The notes beneath the pieces were generated by a model. That model saw nothing but the letters and a program-made list of their open reading frames with translations. It did no database searches and was not told the origin of the DNA. From a virus: a stretch of 29,147 bases of DNA. The DNA is taken from IMG/VR virus record IMGVR_UViG_3300046389_000509, positions 1-29,147 of that record. One strand, 5' to 3'. The translations under genes and the position numbers were made by a program. Positions 1-7,507 of the stretch are shown piece by piece; position 1 is the first letter of the stretch, and the number at the start of each line of letters is the position of its first letter.

Positions 1-113
1 AAGATAATAAAAAAGCAGATACTGTAGCTTGGATTAGAACTTTTATTATAGCGCAAGCTGTAATAACAAACCTGCTTATAGCTATTAACATTTTAATAGT
101 TTGGTTTGGATAA
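1..113 (+). CDS. C-terminal end of a small membrane protein (partial)
   Basis: Reading frame open from the left edge (first whole codon at base 3) to TAA at 111-113. The visible 36 residues contain a long uninterrupted hydrophobic stretch (from about FIIAQAV through ILIVWFG) with no charged residue, preceded by a charged DNKK segment. This is what a C-terminal transmembrane helix looks like, so the product is probably a small inner-membrane protein. The function (holin, membrane anchor or other) cannot be told from this fragment. Its stop lies inside the start region of the next small gene. Confidence 0.6.
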   Translation, partial: DNKKADTVAWIRTFIIAQAVITNLLIAINILIVWFG

Positions 114-136
114 GCAAGAAGCCCTTCGTATATTAG
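105..136 (+). promoter_or_regulatory. Promoter-like element TTTG-N20-TATATTAG with TTCG extension
   Basis: TTTG at 105-108 is followed after 20 bases by TATATTAG (129-136), directly preceded by TTCG, so the core TTCGTATATTA is at 125-135. The arrangement resembles the Bacteroidetes -33 TTTG / -7 TAnnTTTG promoter. It lies inside the 45-codon gene and about 180 bases upstream of the folE-like gene, which it could drive. Because it overlaps coding sequence it is less certain than the intergenic copies. Confidence 0.45.
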
Positions 137-243
137 AGGAAATAGAAGAAAATGTTAATACCTGCTGTGCTATTACTATGGAACCAGATGATGTATTAGT
201 ATTAATAGATAAATTGAAAGAATATTTAAATGAAAAAAATTAA
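106..243 (+). CDS. Small hypothetical protein, 45 aa (TTG start)
   Basis: Open frame of 45 codons from TTG at 106 to TAA at 241-243, overlapping the end of the upstream membrane-protein gene by 8 bases. The peptide begins MDKQEALRILEEIEENVN and ends DKLKEYLNEKN; it is acidic, leucine-rich and probably helical. An ATG at 178 would give a 21-residue version. The longer form is preferred because its composition is protein-like and the stop/start overlap matches the rest of the window. No family recognised. A promoter-like motif (125-135) lies within this frame. Confidence 0.45.
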   Translation: MDKQEALRILEEIEENVNTCCAITMEPDDVLVLIDKLKEYLNEKN

Positions 244-314
244 AAATATAGTTATATTAAAAATATTTTTATTTAAATTATGGTTACAAAGAATTAAAAT
301 TAAAATCAAGTTAA

Positions 315-1013
315 ATGTCAGAAAATAAACGTAGAAAAGTTCATGAAGAATTAGAAGTAGTAAAAGTAGGTTATGCGAATGGTGTTGCAGAAGGATTTCC
401 CTTTACAGATAAAGAAAAATTAAAAATGATTGATAAAGCAGAAAAAGCTTATGGTAAGTTTTTAGATGCTTTAAAATGTGATTGGAGAGATGATCCCAAT
501 TCAATGGAAACACCTCGACGAGTAGCTAAAGCTTATGTGAATGATCTATGGGCTGGTAGATACACAGCAATGTCCCCAATTACATCATTTCCCTCGGATG
601 GTTATGATGGTATTGTTATTGAACGTAACATACCATTAACTTCAATGTGTTCTCATCACCATCAAACAATTGGAGGTGTAGTTCATATTGGATATATAGC
701 AGGAGAAGGTGGTCAAGTAATTGGTTTATCTAAATTAAACAGAATTGTAGAATTATTTGGTCGTAGAGGAGCAATACAAGAACAATTAACATCAGCAATC
801 CATAATGCTGTAGATAAAATTACAGAAGGAAATAAAGGTGTTATTGTTACTATAGTAGGTACTCATAATTGTGTATCTTGTAGAGGAGTTAAACATCAGG
901 GTGCAGCAATGGTTACAACTAAAGCATCAGGTGTATTTAAAGATAATAAAAATTTAGCTCGTAAAGAATTCTTTGATAGTCTTAAAATTAATAACGGGGG
1001 ACATAATATATAA
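315..1013 (+). CDS. folE: GTP cyclohydrolase I (FolE type)
   Basis: FolE converts GTP to dihydroneopterin triphosphate, the first step of folate/pterin synthesis and also of the 7-deazaguanine (queuosine, preQ0) pathway. The 232-residue protein matches family length (about 220). The zinc ligands are recognisable: C112 and H115 in the CSHHH block and C186 in the HNCVSCRG block. GLSKLNRIVELFGRR and QEQLTSAI correspond to the conserved core helix. The N-terminal 30 residues are charged and family-variable. The gene is followed after 5 bases by a phosphoribosyltransferase gene, suggesting a nucleotide-metabolism group. Whether the product feeds folate or a modified base cannot be decided because no queC/D/E genes are visible here. 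The 71 bases upstream (244-314) hold no clear promoter. Confidence 0.93.
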   Translation: MSENKRRKVHEELEVVKVGYANGVAEGFPFTDKEKLKMIDKAEKAYGKFLDALKCDWRDDPNSMETPRRVAKAYVNDLWAGRYTAMSPITSFPSDGYDGIVIERNIPLTSMCSHHHQTIGGVVHIGYIAGEGGQVIGLSKLNRIVELFGRRGAIQEQLTSAIHNAVDKITEGNKGVIVTIVGTHNCVSCRGVKHQGAAMVTTKASGVFKDNKNLARKEFFDSLKINNGGHNI

Positions 1014-1018
1014 GAGAA

Positions 1019-1477
1019 ATGGCATTAGTAGACAAATCAGAAAATAAAATATATTTAAGTTGGGGAGATATTAATGATGCGGTTGATAACTTATGTAACA
1101 AGATTAGACATGATCAACCCAACATAGACTCAATCCATGGTATTGCTAGGGGAGGATTAATTCCCGCAGTTTTAATTTCTCATAAATTAGGTTTACCTTG
1201 GACTGATGTTATTTTACCTAATACTTTAGTAGTAGATGATGTATGTGATTCAGGGGTAACATTAGAAAATGCACCAGGTGTTTGGACAGCAGTATTACAT
1301 TATAAACCCCACACATCATGTTTTCAACCTAGTATATGGGCAGAAATACATGAAGGTGATGAGTGGTTAATTTACCCTTGGGAAACTAAAGATTCAAAAC
1401 CTATTCAAGATTATTTAAAACCTGGAGCTAAAGAATATAGAGATAAACTAGATGAATATTATAAATCAAATGAATAA
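1019..1477 (+). CDS. Phosphoribosyltransferase, probably purine (Gpt/HGPRT-like)
   Basis: Type I phosphoribosyltransferase of 152 residues. The PRPP-binding loop reads LVVDDVCDSGVTL with the acidic pair at D73-D74, and the N-terminal SIHGIARGGLIPAVLISHKLG corresponds to the R-G-G loop of the fold. The segment ending in IYPWE resembles the end of bacterial xanthine-guanine phosphoribosyltransferase (Gpt). The expected reaction joins a free purine base with PRPP to make the nucleoside monophosphate. Exact base specificity (guanine, xanthine, hypoxanthine or a modified base) is not readable. It sits between the folE-like gene and a DUF4494-like gene, consistent with salvage of purines from degraded host DNA. 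Confidence 0.8.
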   Translation: MALVDKSENKIYLSWGDINDAVDNLCNKIRHDQPNIDSIHGIARGGLIPAVLISHKLGLPWTDVILPNTLVVDDVCDSGVTLENAPGVWTAVLHYKPHTSCFQPSIWAEIHEGDEWLIYPWETKDSKPIQDYLKPGAKEYRDKLDEYYKSNE

Positions 1478-1479
1478 AT

Positions 1480-1677
1480 ATGGAATATTGGCAAATTAAA
1501 ACTCAAAATGAATTTGAGAATGAAAGAGGTAGGATACAAAAAACAACTGAATTATATTTAGTAGTAGCAGTATCAGCAACGGATGCAGAAGCTAAGATGT
1601 ACAAACATAATGAAGGTATGTCTAATTTTAGAGTTGTAGAAGTAAAGAAAACCAAATTTTTAGAAGTAATAAGCTAA
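1480..1677 (+). CDS. DUF4494-like small protein
   Basis: A 65-residue protein beginning MEYWQIKTQNEFENERG, then KTTELYLVVAVSATDAEAKM, and ending in VVEVKKTKFLEVIS. The pattern (aromatic start, K-x-TE-x-YLV-x-A-S-x-x-DAEA, then an alternating VVxVKKT strand) resembles DUF4494, a family I know mainly from Bacteroidetes genomes and their phages; this is from memory, not a search. Function unknown. The gene begins 2 bases after the preceding stop, and its last base is the first base of the next start codon. Confidence 0.7.
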   Translation: MEYWQIKTQNEFENERGRIQKTTELYLVVAVSATDAEAKMYKHNEGMSNFRVVEVKKTKFLEVIS

Positions 1678-2216
1678 TGGGAAAACAATTAGAATTATTT
1701 AGCAAAGCCGACGTGCCCTTTGTTAATGAAGTAGAAACTTTTAACCGCACGTTCGGAAAACCAAACAATTATGAACCGACAATACCAGAAAAAAAGGAGT
1801 GGGAATTCGTATACGACTTTGTACTTGAAGAATTGGAAGAATATAGACAGGCTTGCGAAAACGGAGACATCGTGGAAGTTTTGGATGCTCTGTGTGATAT
1901 TGCTTACGTTTCCCTTGGGAACGGTACTATGTTACACGGCCTTAAAGATAAGATATGGCCTGCATATCAAGAAGTACAAGGAAGCAATATGTCGAAGTCT
2001 TGTAGCACTAAAGAGGAAGCCATGGAAACTGTCACCCTCCGCTCTAAAGAACAAGATGAGCCATGTCACTTTGAACAGATCGAAGACCGATTCGTAGTAT
2101 ACAGAACACGTGATCGTAAAGTAATGAAATCAATTAATTACTATAGACCAGATTTAAAACAATTCTTTACAGGAGATGAATTACAAAAATTCCATAAACC
2201 AGCAACCTTTATTTAA
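1677..2216 (+). CDS. MazG-like (all-alpha) NTP pyrophosphohydrolase
   Basis: A 179-residue protein with the helical NTP-pyrophosphatase signature: E51-E52-x2-E55 in LEELEEYRQA, then E67-x2-D70-x3-D74 in VEVLDALCDIAYV. Such enzymes hydrolyse NTPs or dNTPs to monophosphates using Mg2+ held by these acids; phage members often tune nucleotide pools. The C-terminal ~70 residues (from about SCSTKEEA) are an extra domain I do not recognise. Base composition is unlike its neighbours: about 43% G+C over 1801-2100 by direct count, against about 22% in a sampled stretch of the polymerase gene (2941-3000), returning to low values near 2110. This suggests recent acquisition of most of the gene. The stop touches the next start. 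Confidence 0.75.
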   Translation: MGKQLELFSKADVPFVNEVETFNRTFGKPNNYEPTIPEKKEWEFVYDFVLEELEEYRQACENGDIVEVLDALCDIAYVSLGNGTMLHGLKDKIWPAYQEVQGSNMSKSCSTKEEAMETVTLRSKEQDEPCHFEQIEDRFVVYRTRDRKVMKSINYYRPDLKQFFTGDELQKFHKPATFI

Positions 2217-3967
2217 TGTATAAAAAGTGTTATTTAGGAGATAAAATAAAACCTAATGTTTTTCAAATGCATCTTTGGGAAGAAGATGGGGGACATCAAA
2301 TTATTGAATATGAAAATGTAGCATATCAAGAATGTACTGAAGAAGAACATACACATAAAGGATTAAATGGAGAATTTTTAAAATCCCAACCTAAATGGTT
2401 TTATTCTAAAAATCCGGATTATAGTCATAAAAATACACCTGGTTTACATTTCCATGATATGAAACCTCATCAAAAATTTTTAGTTGAGCGTTATGGTGTA
2501 AATGATGTTCCTTCTAAGGGACATAGAGAAGTATTTTTTGATATTGAGTGTGAAATAGGAGGAGCATTAACTGAAGAATATATTGAAGATGCTCCTATGC
2601 CTATTACTTCTATTGCTTGGTGGGATAAACAAAAAGATTATTGGTCTATACTTATTTTAGATAAAAAAAATCAACTATCACATACTAAAACAGGAAAAAA
2701 TAAAAATAAAGAAATTATTCCTTGTACTACAGAAAATGAATTGTTAGCTAAATTTATTGAAGCTATAAGAGAGATGGATCCCGATATACTAGTAGGTTAC
2801 AACTCAGATTATTTTGATATACCTTATTTATATTATAGAATGTGTAGAACAATAGGTAAAGATTGGGCTGATCATTTATCTCCTATTGGTAAAGTAGTTT
2901 CTAAGAAAAATAATAAATATTTTTTTAAACAAAATCAATATGTAGATATTGTAGGTATTGAATCTTTAGATTATATTCGTTTACATAAAAAATATAGTTG
3001 GAAAGATGAACCAAGTTGGAAATTAGATGCAATTGGGGCCAAATATGTAGGTATGAATAAAGTTGAATATGATGGAAATTTAGATCAACTATTTGAAACT
3101 GATATTCATAAATTTATTCAATATAACTTTGTTGATGTAGAAATTTTACAAAAGTTAGATGAAAAATTACAATATTTAGCTTTAACTAAAAACTTATCCC
3201 ATAAAGGTAAGCATAATTATAGTGAAGTTTATTCTAATAGTATTACTCAAGATGGAGCAATTTCTGCTTATTTATTATCCCAAAATATAGTTCCACCTCC
3301 TAAAGAACCTTTCCCTCAAAAGAAAGATAGTTATGCAGGAGGATATCTTTTTTGCCCTAAAGCAGGATTATACAAATATATGTTTGATGAAGATTTAACA
3401 TCGTTATACCCATCTATAATTATGTCAATTAACATTGGTAAAGAAACATTCGTGGGTCGTATTATAGATGCAGATGACCGTAATAATAGATTGGGTCTTA
3501 ACGATTTAAAAGAACGTGACCCCGAAGAAAAATTATTAGTAGAAAATGCAAAACGAAAACAAACCTATGTTAATGCTGGTAGGTTAGTTGAAATGATCAA
3601 ACAAAATGATTTAGCAGTAGCGGCTAATGGTTCAATGTTTAGAACAGATAAAGAAGCAGTATTATCCACTATACTTAAAAAATGGTTTAAGGAGCGTGTT
3701 ATTTATAAAAATGCAATGAAAAAAGCATATAAAGAAGGAAACAAAGAATTAGGTGAATATAATCATTTAATGCAATACACAATGAAAATTCTTTTAAATT
3801 CATTGTATGGTGCAACTGCATTACCTTCATTTAGGTATGGTATGAATTTCCAAACCCTAAGTGAAGCAATTACATTATCAGGACACAGAATAATCCAAGA
3901 ATCAGCCCTTTGTGCTAATAGACATATGAATAAAGTTATGCGAGGGGAATTAAAATTAGAAATATGA
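2216..3967 (+). CDS. 43A: DNA polymerase family B, N-terminal part (gp43A: exonuclease, motifs A and B)
   Basis: The 583-residue protein carries the 3'-5' proofreading exonuclease (FFDIECE with D109 and E111; DILVGYNSDYFDIPYL; YNFVDVEIL), polymerase motif A DLTSLYPSII with catalytic D393, and motif B K524-x3-NSLYG (N528, Y531, G532). It stops soon after motif B, before the DTDS motif C. Motif C occurs at residues 24-27 of the gene starting at 5302. The two parts total 894 residues, close to the 898 of intact T4 gp43, so this is a polymerase split in two at the palm. Each half lacks an essential catalytic aspartate and should need the other. Its TGA overlaps the next start (ATGA). Splits of gene 43 are known in some Aeromonas T4-like phages. 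Confidence 0.95.
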   Translation: MYKKCYLGDKIKPNVFQMHLWEEDGGHQIIEYENVAYQECTEEEHTHKGLNGEFLKSQPKWFYSKNPDYSHKNTPGLHFHDMKPHQKFLVERYGVNDVPSKGHREVFFDIECEIGGALTEEYIEDAPMPITSIAWWDKQKDYWSILILDKKNQLSHTKTGKNKNKEIIPCTTENELLAKFIEAIREMDPDILVGYNSDYFDIPYLYYRMCRTIGKDWADHLSPIGKVVSKKNNKYFFKQNQYVDIVGIESLDYIRLHKKYSWKDEPSWKLDAIGAKYVGMNKVEYDGNLDQLFETDIHKFIQYNFVDVEILQKLDEKLQYLALTKNLSHKGKHNYSEVYSNSITQDGAISAYLLSQNIVPPPKEPFPQKKDSYAGGYLFCPKAGLYKYMFDEDLTSLYPSIIMSINIGKETFVGRIIDADDRNNRLGLNDLKERDPEEKLLVENAKRKQTYVNAGRLVEMIKQNDLAVAANGSMFRTDKEAVLSTILKKWFKERVIYKNAMKKAYKEGNKELGEYNHLMQYTMKILLNSLYGATALPSFRYGMNFQTLSEAITLSGHRIIQESALCANRHMNKVMRGELKLEI

Positions 3968-4227
3968 CATTAAAAAAACAATCTATTAGAAAAAATCAAC
4001 TAATTACTGTAGAAGGTAAACCTATATCTAAAGAAGAAATAATCACTAGAAGTGAAAAATGGAGTGAAATCCAAGAGAATTTTTTTAAAAAAATGCTTAA
4101 ACAAGGGGGAACATTTAAAGTAGCGGGAATAAAATATAAAGTAGAATTAATTGAAAGAAGTGATTTAGACTCTAACGGAAATAAACCAATAACTGTACCA
4201 CCATTACCAGGTGAAAGAACATTTTAA
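3964..4227 (+). CDS. Hypothetical protein, 87 aa, between the polymerase halves
   Basis: A small basic protein starting with an ATGA overlap on the polymerase part A stop. It begins MTLKKQSIRKNQL and contains a helical stretch (SEKWSEIQENFFKKML) followed by a probable beta hairpin (GGTFKVAGIKYKVELIER) and a proline-rich tail (PITVPPLPGER). No cysteine pairs, signal peptide or membrane segment. I do not recognise the family. It is the first of three genes separating the two polymerase parts. Confidence 0.75.
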   Translation: MTLKKQSIRKNQLITVEGKPISKEEIITRSEKWSEIQENFFKKMLKQGGTFKVAGIKYKVELIERSDLDSNGNKPITVPPLPGERTF

Positions 4228-4229
4228 TT

Positions 4230-4925
4230 ATGATATTACAAGAGGCATTTAATTGGTATTTAAATTATAACCCAAATACTGATTCTTTAAGATCTTCTCA
4301 ATTAAATAAAGTAATTGGGGAAATAGAAGATGAATTTATTAGTAATTTTGATTCTTCTAAAAAAATAATTTGTATAGAAACAGGTGCTTCCCATAATTGG
4401 AATGATGGTTGTGTTGGAGCTTTTTTTGCAAAATTATGTGAATTAACAAATGGGAAATTCTATTCTGTAGATATAAATTCTGAATTAATTGATAATAGTA
4501 AAACATTATATAATAGCTTAGGATTTACTAATATAACTCATCATATTGATGACTCAGTAAATTATTTAAAGAATACAAAAGTTATTCCTAATATAGTTCA
4601 TTTGGATTCATGGGATTTAAATCTTCGAGATCCTTTTCCTAGTGCATTACATGGGTGGAATGAATTTTTAGCTATTGAAGATAAAATGCCTTTAGGGTCT
4701 CTTTTAATTATAGATGATAATTATTTTAATGGAACTTGGGTTAATTGGAAAGATAATCGTAATGATAAAGAATGGGATAGAGTAACAATTAATTATCCAA
4801 TTGTAGGTAAAGGAAGTCATATTTACAGTTATGTTGAAAGTGGTAATAGTAATTGGATAAAATTAAGTAATGACCATGTTGGAACAAATGAAAAATTAGT
4901 TTATAAAAAAGTAAAATTATGTTAG
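4230..4925 (+). CDS. Class I SAM-methyltransferase-like protein (Methyltransf_24-like)
   Basis: A 231-residue protein with a Rossmann-like order of elements: KKIICIETGAS (motif I strand and turn), a helix, GKFYSVDIN (acidic end of strand 2, cofactor ribose position), NIVHLDSWDLN and GSLLIIDDNYF (strands 4 and 5 with acidic residues). This resembles methyltransferases that modify sugars or small molecules (Methyltransf_24/macrocin-O-methyltransferase type). The glycine-rich loop is not canonical, so activity is uncertain. It lies inside the polymerase split, next to a DUF6165-like gene, far from the sugar cluster (13.7-25.9 kb) where such genes would be expected. It overlaps the next gene by 7 bases. 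Confidence 0.65.
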   Translation: MILQEAFNWYLNYNPNTDSLRSSQLNKVIGEIEDEFISNFDSSKKIICIETGASHNWNDGCVGAFFAKLCELTNGKFYSVDINSELIDNSKTLYNSLGFTNITHHIDDSVNYLKNTKVIPNIVHLDSWDLNLRDPFPSALHGWNEFLAIEDKMPLGSLLIIDDNYFNGTWVNWKDNRNDKEWDRVTINYPIVGKGSHIYSYVESGNSNWIKLSNDHVGTNEKLVYKKVKLC

Positions 4926-5302
4926 TAGAAATTTCAAACGGAGAATTATTAGATAAAATTTCAATTTTAGAGTTAAAATTACTTAAAATTGAAGATGAAG
5001 AAAAACTAATAAATATTAAAAAAGAATTTGAAACATTAAACCCTTTAGTAATAGAACTATTTGAAAAGTATGATGGTCAATTACAAAATCATTATCTTGA
5101 ATTAGCTAAAATTAATGGTCAACTTTGGGATATAGAAGATTGGATTAGAGATTGTGAACGTGAAAAGAGATTTGATAAAGAATTTGTAGAACTAGCCCGT
5201 TCTGTGTATATTACCAATGATAAAAGATGTGAAGTTAAAAAATTAATCAATTTAATGACCTCATCAGGATTAGTAGAAGAAAAATCATATAAAGAATATT
5301 AA
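4919..5302 (+). CDS. DUF6165-like protein
   Basis: A 127-residue, mainly helical, charged protein. The opening MLVEISNGELLDKISILELK and the later FDKEFVELARSVYITNDKR and LVEEKSY resemble DUF6165, a family I recall next to glycosyltransferase and surface-polysaccharide genes in aquatic bacteria; this is from memory. No catalytic motif, signal peptide or membrane segment is visible. Function unknown. Its last base is the first base of the polymerase part B start codon, so it is probably co-transcribed with both polymerase genes. Confidence 0.65.
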   Translation: MLVEISNGELLDKISILELKLLKIEDEEKLINIKKEFETLNPLVIELFEKYDGQLQNHYLELAKINGQLWDIEDWIRDCEREKRFDKEFVELARSVYITNDKRCEVKKLINLMTSSGLVEEKSYKEY

Positions 5303-6237
5303 TGAAACATTTAGAAGAAACACCTTGGTGGATATGTGATACAGATGATGAAAATTATTGTGCCTACGTTGATACTGATTCTAATTATTTTAATGCTGAA
5401 CCTTTACTTTTTAAGTTATATCCTAATTTTGAAGAATTATCTGCAGAAAAAAAAGATGATATTTTAGAAAAGGTAGCAATGAAATATCAAGATGTAATTA
5501 ATGAAGATTATGATAGATTAGCTAAAGAGTGTTTTAATGTAACTGAACATCGACTTGAAATGAAAACTGAATGTGTTATTCGTTCAGCTTATTTTAGAGC
5601 AACTCGTCGTTATGCTCAATGGATTACTAAACAAGAAGGAATTGCTAAAGAATCTTTAGATATTAAAGGTTTGGAATTTATGAAAGCAAATTTTCCACCT
5701 ATCTTAGGATCATTTTTTAATGACATACTTCAACAGGTACTAAAAGGTGAAGAAAAATCTAGTATTTTAGATCAAATTAAAATATTTAAAAAACAAATCT
5801 TAGATGGTACAATACCACTTACTAAACTAGGTAATCCATCAGCAGTTAAAAAATTAGAAAAATACTCGGGTAAAAATGCTAGAGCAGGAGAAATGTTTAC
5901 AGAAATACTTAAAGGAGCTCCTGCACCTGTACGTGCTACAATTCGTTATAATGATTTATTAAGGTTATGGCAATTAGATAAAAAATATAATTTAATTACA
6001 CAAGCAGATAAAGTTAAATGGATTTATTTAAGAGATAACCCTTATAAAATAGAAGCATTAGCATTTCAAGATTTTGATGTGCCTGAAAAAATTAATGATT
6101 TTTTAAATGCTTATGCTGATAGACAAAAAGTATTTGATTCAATATTATTAAATAAATTAGAAGGATTCTTTAGTGACTTACAATGGTCATTAGATTTAAA
6201 TCCTTATACAAATGCATTAGCATCTTTTGAGATATAA
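5302..6237 (+). CDS. 43B: DNA polymerase family B, C-terminal part (gp43B: motif C and thumb)
   Basis: A 311-residue protein whose N-terminus reads through YCAYVDTDSNYF: motif C with catalytic D24 and D26. It continues with TRRYAQWITKQEG, the KKRY-like region of T4 gp43, and a long helical thumb. There is no exonuclease and no motif A or B, which are in the gene ending at 3967. Part A ends with about 9 residues after the conserved NKV; part B begins with 23 residues before DTDS. In intact T4 gp43 this linker is about 12, so both halves have gained a little sequence at the break. The C-terminus (ALASFEI) may correspond to the clamp-binding tail of phage polymerases. A clamp gene follows after 23 bases. 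Confidence 0.93.
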   Translation: MKHLEETPWWICDTDDENYCAYVDTDSNYFNAEPLLFKLYPNFEELSAEKKDDILEKVAMKYQDVINEDYDRLAKECFNVTEHRLEMKTECVIRSAYFRATRRYAQWITKQEGIAKESLDIKGLEFMKANFPPILGSFFNDILQQVLKGEEKSSILDQIKIFKKQILDGTIPLTKLGNPSAVKKLEKYSGKNARAGEMFTEILKGAPAPVRATIRYNDLLRLWQLDKKYNLITQADKVKWIYLRDNPYKIEALAFQDFDVPEKINDFLNAYADRQKVFDSILLNKLEGFFSDLQWSLDLNPYTNALASFEI

Positions 6238-6256
6238 AATAAACTTCGTATATTAC
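6225..6256 (+). promoter_or_regulatory. Promoter TTTTG-N19-TATATTAC before the sliding-clamp gene
   Basis: TTTTG (6225-6229) lies 19 bases before TATATTAC (6249-6256), which is preceded by TTCG (motif TTCGTATATTA at 6245-6255). The -33-like box lies in the last codons of the polymerase part B gene, the rest in the 23-base gap. By analogy with Bacteroidetes promoters transcription would begin near 6260, almost exactly at the ATG (6261), giving a nearly leaderless mRNA. Confidence 0.65.
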
Positions 6257-6260
6257 AACT

Positions 6261-6983
6261 ATGGTAAATAAAACAACACTAACATCAGTTATTTCAAAAT
6301 ATTATTTAAATGGTTTAAATAATCAAGTAAAATGGCGTATTAAAGATAACCAATTAACTGTTTATGCGGGTGAAAATGGTAGAGTATGTAAAGTAATACA
6401 TAATAATTTTAACCTTGAAGACTCAGAATTAGGTGTATTTGATACTCATAAACTTAGTAAATTACTTTCTATCACCAACGGTGAATTAAATATTTCACTT
6501 GAAAAAATTAAAGCGGTTTATACTAAAATACATATCGCTGATTTAAACTTTGATTTAACTTATTCATTAGCTGATATTTTAATTTTAGGTAAAAATACTT
6601 ATTATGAAGATCCTGAAGAATTTGAAATACAAATTGATTTAACAAATGAAGATATTAATCATTTAATTAAAGCTAAAAGTGCTTTAGCTGATGTTAATAA
6701 TATGTTAATCACAAGTACCACAGATATGGATGGGACTAATATATGTGAAATTATATTTGGTGATAATACAGGATTTTCAAATAAAATTACTTATCAGCTT
6801 AGAGGTAATATTACTAAAGGAGATATTCAAATTCCTTTTGATTCAGATATATTTAAAGATATTTTAAATGCTAATAAAGATATGGAAAGTGGTACACTGA
6901 AAATATCTGAAGTAGGAATGTTAAAATTAAATTTTTCAACAACAGAAACAGAAAGTGAATACTTTATTGCAAGAAATGAGTAA
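6261..6983 (+). CDS. 45: Sliding clamp, DNA polymerase processivity factor (gp45-like)
   Basis: A 240-residue protein close in size to T4 gp45 (228). It begins VNKTTLTSVISKYYLNGLNNQVKWRIKDNQLTVYA, followed by alternating strands and helices in a two-fold repeating pattern; GVFDTHKLSKLLSI and DIQIPFDSDIFKDILNANKDM fit the conserved helices of the gp45 fold, and the protein ends in a beta-rich segment. The trimeric ring tethers the polymerase to DNA and in T4 also activates late transcription. Context supports the call: it directly follows the polymerase genes, and clamp-loader genes occur 3.2 kb downstream. Sequence similarity to T4 is weak by eye, so the assignment rests on pattern plus context. 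Confidence 0.85.
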   Translation: MVNKTTLTSVISKYYLNGLNNQVKWRIKDNQLTVYAGENGRVCKVIHNNFNLEDSELGVFDTHKLSKLLSITNGELNISLEKIKAVYTKIHIADLNFDLTYSLADILILGKNTYYEDPEEFEIQIDLTNEDINHLIKAKSALADVNNMLITSTTDMDGTNICEIIFGDNTGFSNKITYQLRGNITKGDIQIPFDSDIFKDILNANKDMESGTLKISEVGMLKLNFSTTETESEYFIARNE

Positions 6984-7078
6984 ACACATATGTATAATAG
7001 AACATAAAATGGAGCTAGGGCACGTGTTATGTTTAAATTAAATTAACCGAGAGCTACGGCCTCACAAAACTAAATGAT
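6984..7078 (+). promoter_or_regulatory. Structured intergenic spacer upstream of the hsp20 gene
   Basis: A 95-base gap without a gene. It contains the palindrome ACATATGT (6986-6993), TATAAT (6993-6998), an inverted repeat AACATAA (7001-7007) / TTATGTT (7027-7033) enclosing 19 bases, the palindrome CACGTG (7021-7026), and two near-identical 10-mers, GAGCTAGGGC (7012-7021) and GAGCTACGGC (7051-7060), 39 bases apart. These G+C-rich blocks stand out. The region probably holds a promoter and operator or 5' leader control for the heat-shock-type gene; the TTCGTATATTA motif is absent. Confidence 0.4.
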
Positions 7079-7495
7079 ATGAGTACATTATTCAATGAAC
7101 GTACACCGTTCGACTTACTATTCCGTAACTTTTTTAAAGCAGACGGATCTTTTCAACCAACAACGTTTGACAACAAACAACCTCACCCACTAGATATTTT
7201 TTACGACGAAGAAGGGCTTCACTTTGAGATTGCCTGTACTGGTCTAACTAAAAAAGATATTCAACTAGAAATAGATGGAGATCTTTTAAAAATTATCTAT
7301 GATAAACCAAAAGAAGAAGAAGATTATTCTGGTTATATCTATAAAGGATTAGCTAAACGATCTTTTAATCTAGGTTATAAAGTAGCAGCTAAATTTGAAC
7401 TTGAAAGTTTAACTGCTGGAATGAAAGATGGCTTACTTCATATTTTTATTCCAATAGCTGAATCTAAGAAGCCAAAAACAATTAAAATTCAATAA
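7079..7495 (+). CDS. hsp20: Small heat-shock protein, Hsp20/alpha-crystallin family
   Basis: A 138-residue protein with a short N-terminal arm starting MSTLFNERTPFDLLFRNFF, then the alpha-crystallin domain from about residue 37 (PLDIFYDEEGLHFEIACTGL, KDIQLEIDGDLLKI) ending in AGMKDGLLHIFIPI. The C-terminus contains an I-K-I tail of the I-x-I type that packs between subunits. Such proteins form oligomers that hold unfolding proteins in a refoldable state without ATP. It lies 365 bases upstream of GroES/GroEL genes, so sHsp and chaperonin could act in sequence during virion or enzyme folding. Small Hsps are known in marine T4-like phages. Confidence 0.92.
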   Translation: MSTLFNERTPFDLLFRNFFKADGSFQPTTFDNKQPHPLDIFYDEEGLHFEIACTGLTKKDIQLEIDGDLLKIIYDKPKEEEDYSGYIYKGLAKRSFNLGYKVAAKFELESLTAGMKDGLLHIFIPIAESKKPKTIKIQ

Positions 7496-7507
7496 TAAGT
7501 TTTATTA

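Noticed and set aside
1771-2097. Second + frame of 108 aa inside the MazG-like gene
   Set aside because: It is in another frame of a clearly coding gene with E-x-x-E and E-x-x-D motifs, and its product has no recognisable pattern; length is favoured by the higher G+C.
3964-5302. Intein or intron as the explanation of the polymerase split
   Set aside because: The gap holds three complete genes with their own starts and stops, no splicing-motif blocks and no continuous frame through the insertion, so a gene split is the simpler reading.
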